Assembly (NCBI GenBank): GCA_023449855.1
Contig: JAEXHR010000397.1
Coordinates: 1 to 64,000 of the forward strand
DNA: 64,000 nucleotides
Direction of reading: 5' to 3'
Source of the DNA: Pseudomonadota bacterium
Lineage (GTDB): Bacteria; Pseudomonadota; Alphaproteobacteria; Rhizobiales; Xanthobacteraceae
Shown here: positions 44,756 through 54,900 of the stretch, piece by piece
How the letters are laid out: each line of letters opens with the position of its first letter
Position numbering within the stretch: position 1 is the first letter of the stretch
The notes under the pieces: generated by a model
Seen by the model: the letters and a program-made list of their open reading frames with translations, nothing else
Database searches by the model: none
Told to the model about the DNA's origin: nothing
Program-made: the position numbers and the translations under genes

Positions 44756-46075
44756 TCAATTGTAACGGAATGCCCGCGCCAGTTGGTCTTCAAGCGGCTT
44801 GCGCAGATATTCGAAGGCTGTACGCGAACCGTTCAGGATATAGGCCTCGACGGGCATGCCTGGCACCAGCGCCTTTCCGCCGAGTTTTGAAAGCTCGCCG
44901 TCGATGACGCTGATGCGGGCGATGTAGAAAGAAAGGCCGGACTGCTGGTCCTTGGTCAGGTCGGCTGCGACGCGTATCAGTTTGCCGTCGAGATCCGGCG
45001 TGACCGCGGAATCGAAGGCAGTGAAGCGCAGTTTGGCAAGCTGCCCGATCTTGAGTCGGTCGATCATCTGCGGCTCGATCCGCGCCTCGACCACGAGGGA
45101 GTCCTTTTCCGGAATGACGAGCATCAGCTGTTCGCCGGCAGTGATGACACCCCCGACCGTATGCACGGACTTCTGGTGAATGATGCCGTCCTGTGGTGCT
45201 TTCAGGACGACCCTCGTTAGCTGATCGAGCGCTGCGATCCGGCGTTCGGACAGATCGGCGATCTTGATCTCGACCTCGCGCAGGTCGGTGGCGATCTCGC
45301 GCCGCTGGTCCTGAACAACTTGCAACGTCTGTAGTTCGGTTTCGGTGATGCGGCCCTTTGCACGCGCCGTTTCTGCGATCAGCTGTCCCTCCTCGCCGGT
45401 CAGGCGAGCTGCCTCACGTTCGAGGGCGGTGAGGCGCGCAAACGGAATCAGGTTCTTCTCGAAGAGTTCGCGAACACCTTCGAGCTCGCGCTGGATCAGA
45501 CGAATCTGCTCGCGCTTTGACGCGATCTGTGCGGAGAGACCATGAATCTCGTCGCCGATCTGCGCGGTGCGCTCGCGGAGCTGGGACTGCTGACCGGTGA
45601 TGGCCGCGCGCCGGCTCTGCATCAGGCTTGTCTCGCCGGCAACGATGTCGGCGATGGCGGGCTCGTCGGCGCGTCCCTGGAACTCGTCCGGTGCTGCAAA
45701 GCTGTCGCGTCCCGCCTGTTCGGCGCGCAGGCGCGCGCGCCGGGTCCAGAACTGGTTGAGCTGGTTCTCGATCAAAGCGAGGTTGGCGCGCGTCATGGTC
45801 TCGTCGAGCCGAAGCAGGACGTCGCCGGCGCGCACGTGGTCGCCGTCATTGACAAGAATTTCTGCCACCACGCCCCCGGTGGGATGCTGGACCTTGCGCA
45901 CATTGCTGTCGACGACGATCTGCGCCGGCGCGATCACGGCGCTGGCGAGGGGAGCCGTCGCCGCCCAGACGCCCACGGTCGAGATGCCAACGGCAAGCAG
46001 CGCGAGACCTGCATAGGTGGTCAGGCGAATGTCACGGAATGGATTGGCGCGTTCCGCGCCTTGAGCGGTTGTCAT
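44756..46075 (-). CDS. type I secretion membrane-fusion protein (HlyD/PrtE family)
   Basis: Adaptor subunit of 439 residues linking the ABC transporter to an outer-membrane channel. One membrane segment near the N-terminus (YAGLALLAVGISTVGVWAAT) is followed by the lipoyl half KVQHPTGGVVAEILVNDGD. A long coiled-coil region with many Gln/Glu/Arg (about residues 95-285) comes next, then the second lipoyl half APQDGIIHQKSVHTVGGVIT. The C-terminal signature region has LGGKALVPGMPVEAYI. It starts 8 bp after the ABC gene. No TolC gene is nearby. The likely cargo is the giant RTX protein encoded divergently. Confidence 0.93.
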   Translation of the reverse strand: MTTAQGAERANPFRDIRLTTYAGLALLAVGISTVGVWAATAPLASAVIAPAQIVVDSNVRKVQHPTGGVVAEILVNDGDHVRAGDVLLRLDETMTRANLALIENQLNQFWTRRARLRAEQAGRDSFAAPDEFQGRADEPAIADIVAGETSLMQSRRAAITGQQSQLRERTAQIGDEIHGLSAQIASKREQIRLIQRELEGVRELFEKNLIPFARLTALEREAARLTGEEGQLIAETARAKGRITETELQTLQVVQDQRREIATDLREVEIKIADLSERRIAALDQLTRVVLKAPQDGIIHQKSVHTVGGVITAGEQLMLVIPEKDSLVVEARIEPQMIDRLKIGQLAKLRFTAFDSAVTPDLDGKLIRVAADLTKDQQSGLSFYIARISVIDGELSKLGGKALVPGMPVEAYILNGSRTAFEYLRKPLEDQLARAFRYN

Positions 46076-46083
46076 CAGGGTTC

Positions 46084-47862
46084 TCAGCTACGGGCATCGG
46101 CGGTCATGCGCATCTCGTGTACCGGCTGCGCGACTACGTTGGATGAAGAGTTTTGCGAGGCAAGTGCCTTGCGCAGAATTTCGTCTTTCGGGCCGAAAGC
46201 CTGGATCTGCCCGTTGTTGAAGGTCATGACGAGATCGACGCTGGCGAGCGCAGCCGGGCGATGGGCGACGATAATGGCGATGCCGCCGCGCGCGCGCACG
46301 CCCTTGATGGCACGCGCCAGCGCAGCGTCGCCTTCGCCATCGAGATTGGCATTGGGTTCGTCGAGCACGACCATGAACGGATCCTTGTAGAGCGCGCGCG
46401 CTAGAGCGACACGCTGCCGCTGCCCACCGGACAGCGCGGATCCTGCTTCGCCGACTTGCGTCTCAAAGCCTTTCGGCAGGCCGAGGATCATCTCATAGGC
46501 GCCGGCAGCCTTGGCTGCGGCGATCACCGCTTTTTCGTTCGTCTGCGGATCGAAGCGCGCGATATTCTCCGCCACGGTGCCGTCGAACAGTTCGATATCT
46601 TGCGGGAGATAGCCGATCATCTCGCCGCGGCTTTCCGCGGACCATTGATCGAGCGTCGCGCCATCGAGACGGATGTCGCCGCGCGCTGCAGGCCATATGC
46701 CGACCAGAGCCCGCGCGAATGTCGATTTTCCTGACGCCGACGGACCGATGACCCCGACTGCGTGACCGGCCTCGAGCCGGAACGTCGCGTTCTGTACGAT
46801 CGCCTTGCTGCCGCCGGGCGCCATCACGAAAACCTGGTCGGCGGTTAGAATACGCCGGGCGCGTTCCGGTGCTACCGCGACATTGTTCGCGTTGTCGTTC
46901 GCGAGCGTGTTGCGCAGCCGCTGCCAGGCTTGACGGGCAGCGATGAATGGACGCCACACCGAAATCGCGAGTTCGACCGGCGCAAGGGCGCGGCTGCCCA
47001 TGATCGACGACGCGATCATGACGCCGCTGGTTGCATGTCCCTCGATCACCAGCCAAGCGCCGATGCCAAGGAGGGCTGATTGCAACAGGAAACGAATGGT
47101 CTTGGACAGCGTGCCGAGCGAAGCGGAAACATCCGAGCCGCGCTGCTGGGCGGCCATCTGATCTGCATTGGCGATGCCGATACGGGTGATGAAGCGCTGT
47201 TCCATGCCAAGCGCCGCGATCACTTCGGCATTGCGGCGGGCGGCCTCCAGCTGCACATTACGCGCAGCAACGTTGCGCGAGGCCTCGCGGGTCGGCTTCC
47301 TTGTCAGGATTTCGGCGAGAAGGGCGATACCGAACAGAATGACTGCACCGGCAACCAGAGTCCATCCGAGATAAGGGTGCAGCAGGAAGCAGCCGGCAAG
47401 ATAGAGCGGCATCCAGGGCAGATCGAACAGGGTCGTTGGTCCCAGGCCCGACAGGAAGCCGCGCACCGAGTCGAGATCGTTGGCCAGCTGAATACCGCCG
47501 CTACGGTTCGACTTCAGCGGCGATCGCAGGATCGCGGCATTCACCGGCTCCCACAATGCCTGATCGAGCGCGACGCCGATCCGGCTCAGGATGCGTTGGC
47601 GAAGCCAGTCGAAGACGCCTTGAACGGTATAGATGGCGATGACGATGATCGAGAGCGATACGAGCGTTGGCACGCTGCGCGACGGGATCACGCGATCATA
47701 CACCTGAAGCATGTAGATCGAGCCCGTCAGCATCAGCACGTTCACGACGGCCGAGAAAATGCCGACCGAGAGAAGGGCGCTGCGACACGAGGCCAATGCT
47801 GCGGTCGGAAGGTCGTGGGCGGCCGCAGTATCTGCTCTTCCTGTCGATGGTACTGCGGTCAT
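46084..47862 (-). CDS. type I secretion ABC transporter (PrtD family)
   Basis: Inner-membrane ATPase/permease of 592 residues that exports RTX proteins with C-terminal signals. Six membrane segments occupy about residues 25-320 (VGIFSAVVNVLMLTGSIYML onward). The nucleotide-binding domain has Walker A GPSASGKST, signature LSGGQRQRVALARAL, Walker B FMVVLDEPNANLD and the switch His in VAHRP. It lacks the N-terminal C39-like peptidase domain of HlyB, which fits the PrtD/RsaD type. First gene of the secretion pair, transcribed away from the RTX gene. Confidence 0.94.
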   Translation of the reverse strand: MTAVPSTGRADTAAAHDLPTAALASCRSALLSVGIFSAVVNVLMLTGSIYMLQVYDRVIPSRSVPTLVSLSIIVIAIYTVQGVFDWLRQRILSRIGVALDQALWEPVNAAILRSPLKSNRSGGIQLANDLDSVRGFLSGLGPTTLFDLPWMPLYLAGCFLLHPYLGWTLVAGAVILFGIALLAEILTRKPTREASRNVAARNVQLEAARRNAEVIAALGMEQRFITRIGIANADQMAAQQRGSDVSASLGTLSKTIRFLLQSALLGIGAWLVIEGHATSGVMIASSIMGSRALAPVELAISVWRPFIAARQAWQRLRNTLANDNANNVAVAPERARRILTADQVFVMAPGGSKAIVQNATFRLEAGHAVGVIGPSASGKSTFARALVGIWPAARGDIRLDGATLDQWSAESRGEMIGYLPQDIELFDGTVAENIARFDPQTNEKAVIAAAKAAGAYEMILGLPKGFETQVGEAGSALSGGQRQRVALARALYKDPFMVVLDEPNANLDGEGDAALARAIKGVRARGGIAIIVAHRPAALASVDLVMTFNNGQIQAFGPKDEILRKALASQNSSSNVVAQPVHEMRMTADARS

Positions 47863-48948
47863 GTCGTCTACTCACTAAATCCACAAAAGCGGCATGCACG
47901 CCGGGTGGTGTGGTTAGCGATCTTGCACGTCAGTTACGTGACACCTGCGCGTGTTCTTCGCCGGAGTTCACCGAATGAGTAACAGCCTCGTCGTTACGAC
48001 GATGAAAAATCGTGCGTAGCAAGCGCCGCGTCTCTCGCTTTGTCGCGTTGACGTTGTGAAACGTCAAATCGTGCCTATTCGAGTTGACCGAGAGCGGAAC
48101 CGCGCAGAGTTGTCAGGCAATCAATGTGATCCGTGCGTGCGGTAGATTGACGCGGATTCGGAAGAGTGAGTTGATTGGTCAACGCGCGGTGTGCGGCAGT
48201 CATCGACTGCACGGAGAAAAGCGAAGAGCGGATCGTCAAAGCTTGAATCCGCTTCGGCCTTCTCAATGAGCCGACGAAGAGTGTGCTTTTGCTCACGTGG
48301 TCGCGGTGACGTTGCGAATCTTGATCGTCTTCTTGCGCGAGTTGATCGGATGCGGTGGGACACAGAACTGTAGAGTGGCTCAAGTGGCCCTGGTTGTGGT
48401 CGCAGTGGTGCTGTGGATGTGTGATGGCGCGCGTCGCGCAGTCGCTCGCGTGTGCGATGCCATTACTTTCGTTCGAACTAAGGTCGTTGCGTAAAAACTA
48501 TAACTAACAGAGCGCCGTTCCCGGCGGTGTCTGAGTGTTGTCAGGCGGGTAGGCGCGTCGCGTTTCTTTCCTGTTGGTCGCGTTGACGTTGCGAATCTCC
48601 ATCGCGTGATTGCGTGAGTTGATCGAGCGTAACGCAGCGATGAGTCGCGCGGATATTCATGCGAGCTCATGTGTAGTCGCGAAAGATATGCGCATGCTGG
48701 AAGATGCGAGCGCGTGATGGCGCGCGCAGTGCGCGACGTGATTGCGTTGTGAAGAAGGTCGTTGCGCGCGAACTGAACTATCAAAACGTGAATCTGATGC
48801 GATGTCAGAAAGTGGTCATCCGACTGTCAATCGCTATGGCTACATGCCGCCGCGTAACGTTTTGTTTACCACGCTCGATCGGTCGAGCTCTGTCGCTTTG
48901 CGGCAGGCACCATCGCAATGCGTGCAATCCAAGCAGGGAAGCAACCTA
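47863..48948. other. 1.1-kb non-coding region with degenerate tandem repeats
   Basis: The gap between the divergent secretion genes and the RTX gene contains no ORF with family support. It must hold both promoters. Its composition differs from coding DNA (many GCG/CGT/TTG runs without codon periodicity), and it contains several related segments, listed separately. The RTX reading frame is open back to 48742, so an earlier start cannot be excluded. Confidence 0.6.
48030..48790. repeat. degenerate tandem repeats, unit about 276 bp
   Basis: A core GACGTTGCGAATC occurs at 48308 and 48585 (277 bp apart), preceded by GGTCGCG and followed after about 20 bases by GAGTTGATCG. AAGGTCGTTGCG occurs at 48480 and 48755 (275 bp apart), and GTGATGGCGCGCG lies before each. 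A weaker first copy begins with TGTCGCGTTGACGTTGTGAA at 48041, and a partial match (TTGACGCGGATTCG, then GAGTTGATTGG) lies at about 48149. Confidence 0.65.
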
Positions 48949-51900
48949 ATGTCGATGAGCTACCATGATCTTTCTGCCGGCGACCTCGTTCAAGACTGGT
49001 CCGACATCGGTTTGATTACTGCCAATGACGACTGGTCGTCGGTGGAATCGATCGTCGGTTATCTCGGTGACATCGACAGCGGCGCGCCCGTCAATGTCGA
49101 TCCGCGGACATTGACTGGTGCCAGTCTCGGCGCTGTCGATGTGATCGCCAATCAGACCAATCCGAGCACGCTCAACAGCGGTGGTATCGCTGAGTTCCAC
49201 ATCGCCAATCCGACCATCGCTCTGAACGGCTCCGGCACCGCCGATGCGCCGAGCCTCGTTCTCTATCTCGATGCGAGCGGACGCGAGAATGTGCGCCTGA
49301 CCTTCAACGCGCGCGATCTCGATGCGAGCGCGGACGATGCGACCCAGCAGATCGGCGTGCAGTATCGTGTGGGCGGCTCCGGTATGTGGACCAATGTTCC
49401 GGGCGGCTTCGCTGCGGACGTGACGAAGGCAAATACCGCGACACAGGTGACACCGTTCGATCTGCTGCTGCCCTCGGCCGTCAACGGCCATGCCGATCTG
49501 GAGATCCGGATTCTCACCACCAACGCCGGCGGTAACGACGAATGGGTCGGCATCGACGATATCCGGGTAACCAGCACCGGCAGCACGCTGACCCTGGGTC
49601 AGACCGTCGGCTTCGCGGCCGACAGCGTCTCCGTCTCGCATAACGAGGGCAATAGCGGCGCGACCATCTACGAATTCACTGTGGAGCGCAGCGGCGGTAC
49701 CGACGGCGACATCACCTTCTCGGGCAGCATCGGTTTGACACTGGCGGATGCGGCGGATTTCGTCGGCGGCATGCCGACGACATTCAGCGGCGTCATCCCC
49801 GCTGGCCAGAATGCGGCCGTCGTAACCGTGGCCGTCGCCGGCGACACCGTCGAAGAGGCGAACGAGAACTTCACGCTCACGCTGCAGAACGTCGCCAACT
49901 CTGACGCTGTCCAAACCTCGATCGGCATCGCGCAGGCCACCGGCACCATCGTGAATGACGACTTTTCGATCACCAAGATCAGCGCCATTCAGGGCGAAGG
50001 CGCTGCGAGCCCGATGGTCGGTCGGACCGTGACCGTCGAGGCGATCGTGGTCGGCGATTTCCAGAACGGCGATGGCGATAACAGCCGCAATCTGAACGGC
50101 TTTTATCTGCAGGAGGAAATCACCGATTCCGATGGCAATCCGTTGACTTCGGAAGCGATCTTCGTGCTCGGCGGTAGCACCGATGTATCGGTGGGCGACC
50201 GTGTTCGCGTCACCGGAACTGTCAACGAGTATTTCGGCCTCACCCAACTGGCCGCAAGCAATGTCTCGGTTGTGGAGGCTGGTGCGGTTACCGACATCCA
50301 CAGCATGGCAGTTGGAGTCAGCCTCGCCGGGCTCGGTACGACATTGAGCCAGGATGGCGACTATCAGCCGAATCTGGAAGCCTATGAGGGCATGCTGGTC
50401 AAATTGACCGACACGCTCACCATCACCGAGCAATTCAATCTCGACCGCTTCAACGAGATCAAGCTGGTTGCCGGCGATCGTCCCGCGCAGTTCACACAGG
50501 AGAATGCGCCGGACGCAGCCGCTTACCAGGCCTATCTCGCCGAAATCGGCGCCCGCACGATCACCTATGACGACGGCCTCAACCTTCAAAATGCGCCGAT
50601 CACCAATCTCGATGGTTTCGGTCCGACCTACGACACGGCGACTGCGCCGCGCATGGGCGACACGATCACCGGACTGACCGGCATTCTGGACTATCAGTGG
50701 GCTGGCAACTCGACTTCAGGGGCGACCTGGCGGATCCGCTCCGTCGAGGATGGCACCAATCTGTTCGAGAACAGCGCAACGCCACGCACCGATGCTCCGG
50801 CAGATGTCGGCGGCACCCTGCAGGTCGCGAACTTCAACGTTCTCAATTTCTTCAGGACGCTGGACAACGGCGCAATGACCGCCATCGGCCAGGAGCCGCG
50901 CGGCGCCGACAACTCCGTTGAATTCGCCCGCCAGACCGAGAAGTTGGTCAACACCATCCTGGCGATGGATGTGGATGTGCTGGCGCTGACCGAGCTGGAG
51001 AACGATTTCCAGCCGGGATCGTCGGGTAATGCGATCGAATATCTCGTCGCGCAACTCAATGCCAAGGCCGGCGCAGGCACCTATGCCTGGGTCAATCCCG
51101 GTCAGCAGTTCGTGGGCGGCGACGCCATCGCGGTCGGCTTCATCTACAACGCCCACGACGTGAAGATCGCCGACGGCACCACCGTTGCAGTGCTCAACGA
51201 TGCAGCCCTGCCTGGCCTCGGCCTTGGTCACCTGCTTGACGAGAGCACTGTTGGCCACATCTTCGACGGCGCGAACACCAGCCGCAACGCACTTGCGGTG
51301 ACGTTCGAGGAAATCGCGACCGGCGAGACCTTCACCGCCATCGCCAATCATCTGAAGTCGAAGGGCGGTACCGGTACGGGTCTCGATGCCGATCAGGGCG
51401 ACGGCCAGGGTAGCTGGCAGAACCAGCGCGAACTCGCGGCGACCGCACTGACCGCCTGGGCGGCCAGCAATCCAACCGGCTCCAGCGACAAGGACGTGCT
51501 GATGCTCGGTGACTTCAACAGCTACGCCAAGGAAGATTCTGTTGCGATCATCGAAGGCGCTGGCTTTGAGAACCTGCATGGACGCGAAGATGGCGCCTAT
51601 TCCTATGTCTTCGACGGACAGACGGGCACCCTCGACTACGCTTTCGCCAACGAAAGCCTGTCGTCCCAGGTCACCGGTGTCACCACCTGGCACATCAATG
51701 CCGATGAGGCCGATGCGCTCGACTACAACACCGACTTCTCCCGCGACCCGGCGATTTTCCAAGCCGGCGCCACGATCCGCGTCTCCGACCACGATCCGGT
51801 GATCGTCGGATTTGATCTCACTCAGAAACAGGTTCCTGTGGCTTACACACTCCAAATTCTCCATGCATCGGATTTCGAAGGCGGTTTGAACGCGGTGGAT

Positions 51901-54900
51901 CGCGCTGGCAACTTTGCTGCCATCGTCGACTATCTCGAAGAGACCTATGCGAACTCGATCACACTGTCGTCGGGCGACAACTTCATCTCGAGCCCGTTCT
52001 TCAACGCCGGCAGCGATGCCTCGCTGAAGGAAGTCTATGAGACCGCGCTCGAAACCTATTACGGTCTCGCCGCCGGCACCCTCACCATCTCGCCCGGCTT
52101 CGGCACCGCGGACATCTCGATGCTGAACATCATCGGCATTCAGGCGTCGGCGCTCGGCAATCACGAATTCGATGCCGGCACCAATCCGCTCGCAGCGATC
52201 ATTCGTCAGACCGCCGGCTTCCCGGGGGCGCAGTTCCCCTATCTCGCTGCCAATCTCGACTTTTCCGGCGATCCGAACCTCGCCGGGCTTTACACCAACG
52301 CGATCCGCAACGCCGACGATTACACCGGCTTCCCGCCGGCCGCAGGTATCGGCAAGAAGATCGCGCCCGCCACGATCATCGAAGAGGGCGGCGAGAAGAT
52401 CGGCGTGGTCGGCGCCACCACCCAGATCGTCACCAGCATTTCGTCCACCGGCGGCGTCCAGGTGATCGGTGACGATATCAATGACATGGCGGCGCTCGCA
52501 GCGATCCTGCAGCCGACCATCGATGCCCTGATCGCGCAGGGGATTAACAAGATCATTCTGCTGAGCCATCTCCAGCAGATCGAGTACGAACAGGCGCTCG
52601 CGCCGCTGCTGCACGGCGTTGACATCATTATCTCGGGTGGATCGAACACGCTGCTGGCCGACGCTCAGGACACGCTACGCCCCGGCGACACCGCGGCCGG
52701 TACCTATCCGATCGCCACCCACGATGCCGATGGCAACACGACTCTGATCGTCAATACCGACGGTGAATACTCCTATGTCGGTCGGCTGGTCGTCGACTTC
52801 GATGCCGAGGGCCATGTGATCGCCGGCAGCGTCGATCCGAATGTGAGTGGCGCTTTCGCGACCACCGATGAAGCGGTGGCCGACCTCTACAATAACGTCA
52901 TCGACGTCGACGGTGACGGTGTCATCGATGCCGACGATGCCAATCCGTTCGCCCAGGGCAGCAAGGGAGATCTCGTCAACGACATCGCCCAGGCGGTCGG
53001 CGAAGTGATCAACGGACAGGACGGCAACCTGTTCGGCAGCACCAACGTCTATCTCGAAGGTCGACGCGGCGAGGTCCGTACCGAGGAGACCAATCTCGGC
53101 AACCTGACGGCCGATGCCAATCTCTGGTATGCGCAGAAGGCGGACGCGACGGTGCTCGTCTCGATCAAGAACGGCGGCGGTCTCCGCGACTCCATCGGCA
53201 ACGTGTCTGCGGTGGGTGGCGACGCCCAGGAAAATCCGCCCACGGCCAATCCGGGAGTCGGCAAGGAGGCCGGCGACATCTCCCAGCTCGACATCGCCAA
53301 CGCGCTGCGCTTCAACAATGCGCTGTCGCTCGTGACGGTGACGGCGACGCAGATGCTCGCAGTGCTGGAGCACGCAGTGGCCGCGACCACCGCAACGGGT
53401 ACCCCCGGCCAGTTCGCGCAGATCGGTGGCATCGCCTTCTCGTTCGACATGGATTACCCGGCAGGTAACCGCATCCAGTCTGCGGCGTTGATCGATGAAA
53501 ACGGCCATCCGTTCATGACGCTGGTTCAGAACAGTGAGCTCGTCGTCGATCCCGCCATGGCTATCCGTGTCGTGACGCTCAGCTTCCTGCTGACCGGCGG
53601 CGATGGCTATCCGTTCGCCAGCTTCATCGCTGCGAATCCGGCCTTCGCGAATGTGGTGAACCTGACGCCGGAACTCGTCCCGGATGCCGGTCAGGTCGCT
53701 AGTTTCGCGGCTGAAGGTACCGAGCAGGACGCTTTCGCCGAATATCTGGCGGCGTTCTACTCCGACAAGCCGTACGACGTCCTCGACACCGACCGCGCCC
53801 ACGACACACGCATCCAGAACCTCGACTATCGCGAGGATACGGTGCTGGGGACGCCCGGGCTGGTGCTGACCGGCACCGATGGCGACAACGTGCTTGTCGG
53901 TGGGGCTGGCAACGATACGCTTTCGGGGCTTGACGGCGACGATACGCTCGACGGCGGCGACGGCGATGACAAGCTCTATGGCGGCGACGGCGACGACACG
54001 CTGCTCGGCGGCGCGGGCAACGACCTCCTGGACGGCGGCGACGGCGACGATTATCTCGAAGGCGGTGCAGGCAACGACATTCTCCTGGGCGGGGATGGCG
54101 ATGACACGCTCGACGGCGGCGACGGCGATGACCGTCTCGACGGCGGTGAAGGGAACGATCTTCTCCTTGGCGGCGCGGGCAACGACGTGCTCGTTGGCGG
54201 TGAAGGTGACGATCAACTCGTTGGCGACGCCGGCAATGACACCATTGATGGCGGCAACGGCATCGATACGGCGTTCTATGAGGGAGCGTTCGCCGACTAC
54301 GGCTTTGCATTGCAGGCCGACGGCTCTCTCAAGATCGACGACATGCGCGCCGGTACGCCGGATGGCATCGACACGCTCCGTAACGTCGAACGGCTGCAAT
54401 TTGCTAACGGAACCTGGGGGCTTGTCGTCGGTACCGACGGCAACGATACGCTCACCGGTGCGGACGGCAACGATCTGGTGTTCGGCGGTGAAGGCAACGA
54501 TACGTTCATCGGCACTGGCGGCCTCGATCGCTACGATGGCGGTGACGGCATCGATACGATCGACTACAGCAAGATCGGGTTCAAGGTGACGGTCGACCTC
54601 AAGTCCGGCCTGGCCTATTATCCCGGCTATCTCGCTGGTGCCGATCATCTGACCAGCATCGAGAACGCGATCGGGACCGCCTATGACGATCTCCTGATCG
54701 GCACGGACGGCGACAACACGCTGACAGGCGGTGCCGGTAACGACACCATCAACGGCGGCGCCGGCAATGATATCCTCATCGGCGGCGAGGGCGATGACAT
54801 TCTCAATGGCGGCGACGGTGACGATATCCTGCGCGGCGGTGCGGGCAACGACACCATCGACGGCGGTGCGGGCTACGATACGCTCGATCTGTCGGACGCG

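Noticed and set aside
48121..48784. Several small frames on both strands in the gap before the RTX gene
   Set aside because: Their translations are Arg/Thr/Ser-rich and differ between repeat copies, which argues against coding selection.
50716..52614. Antisense frame of about 630 codons opposite the nuclease/nucleotidase modules, and a similar one at 48946-50589
   Set aside because: The plus strand has clear catalytic motifs in the same region; the antisense translations have no family features.
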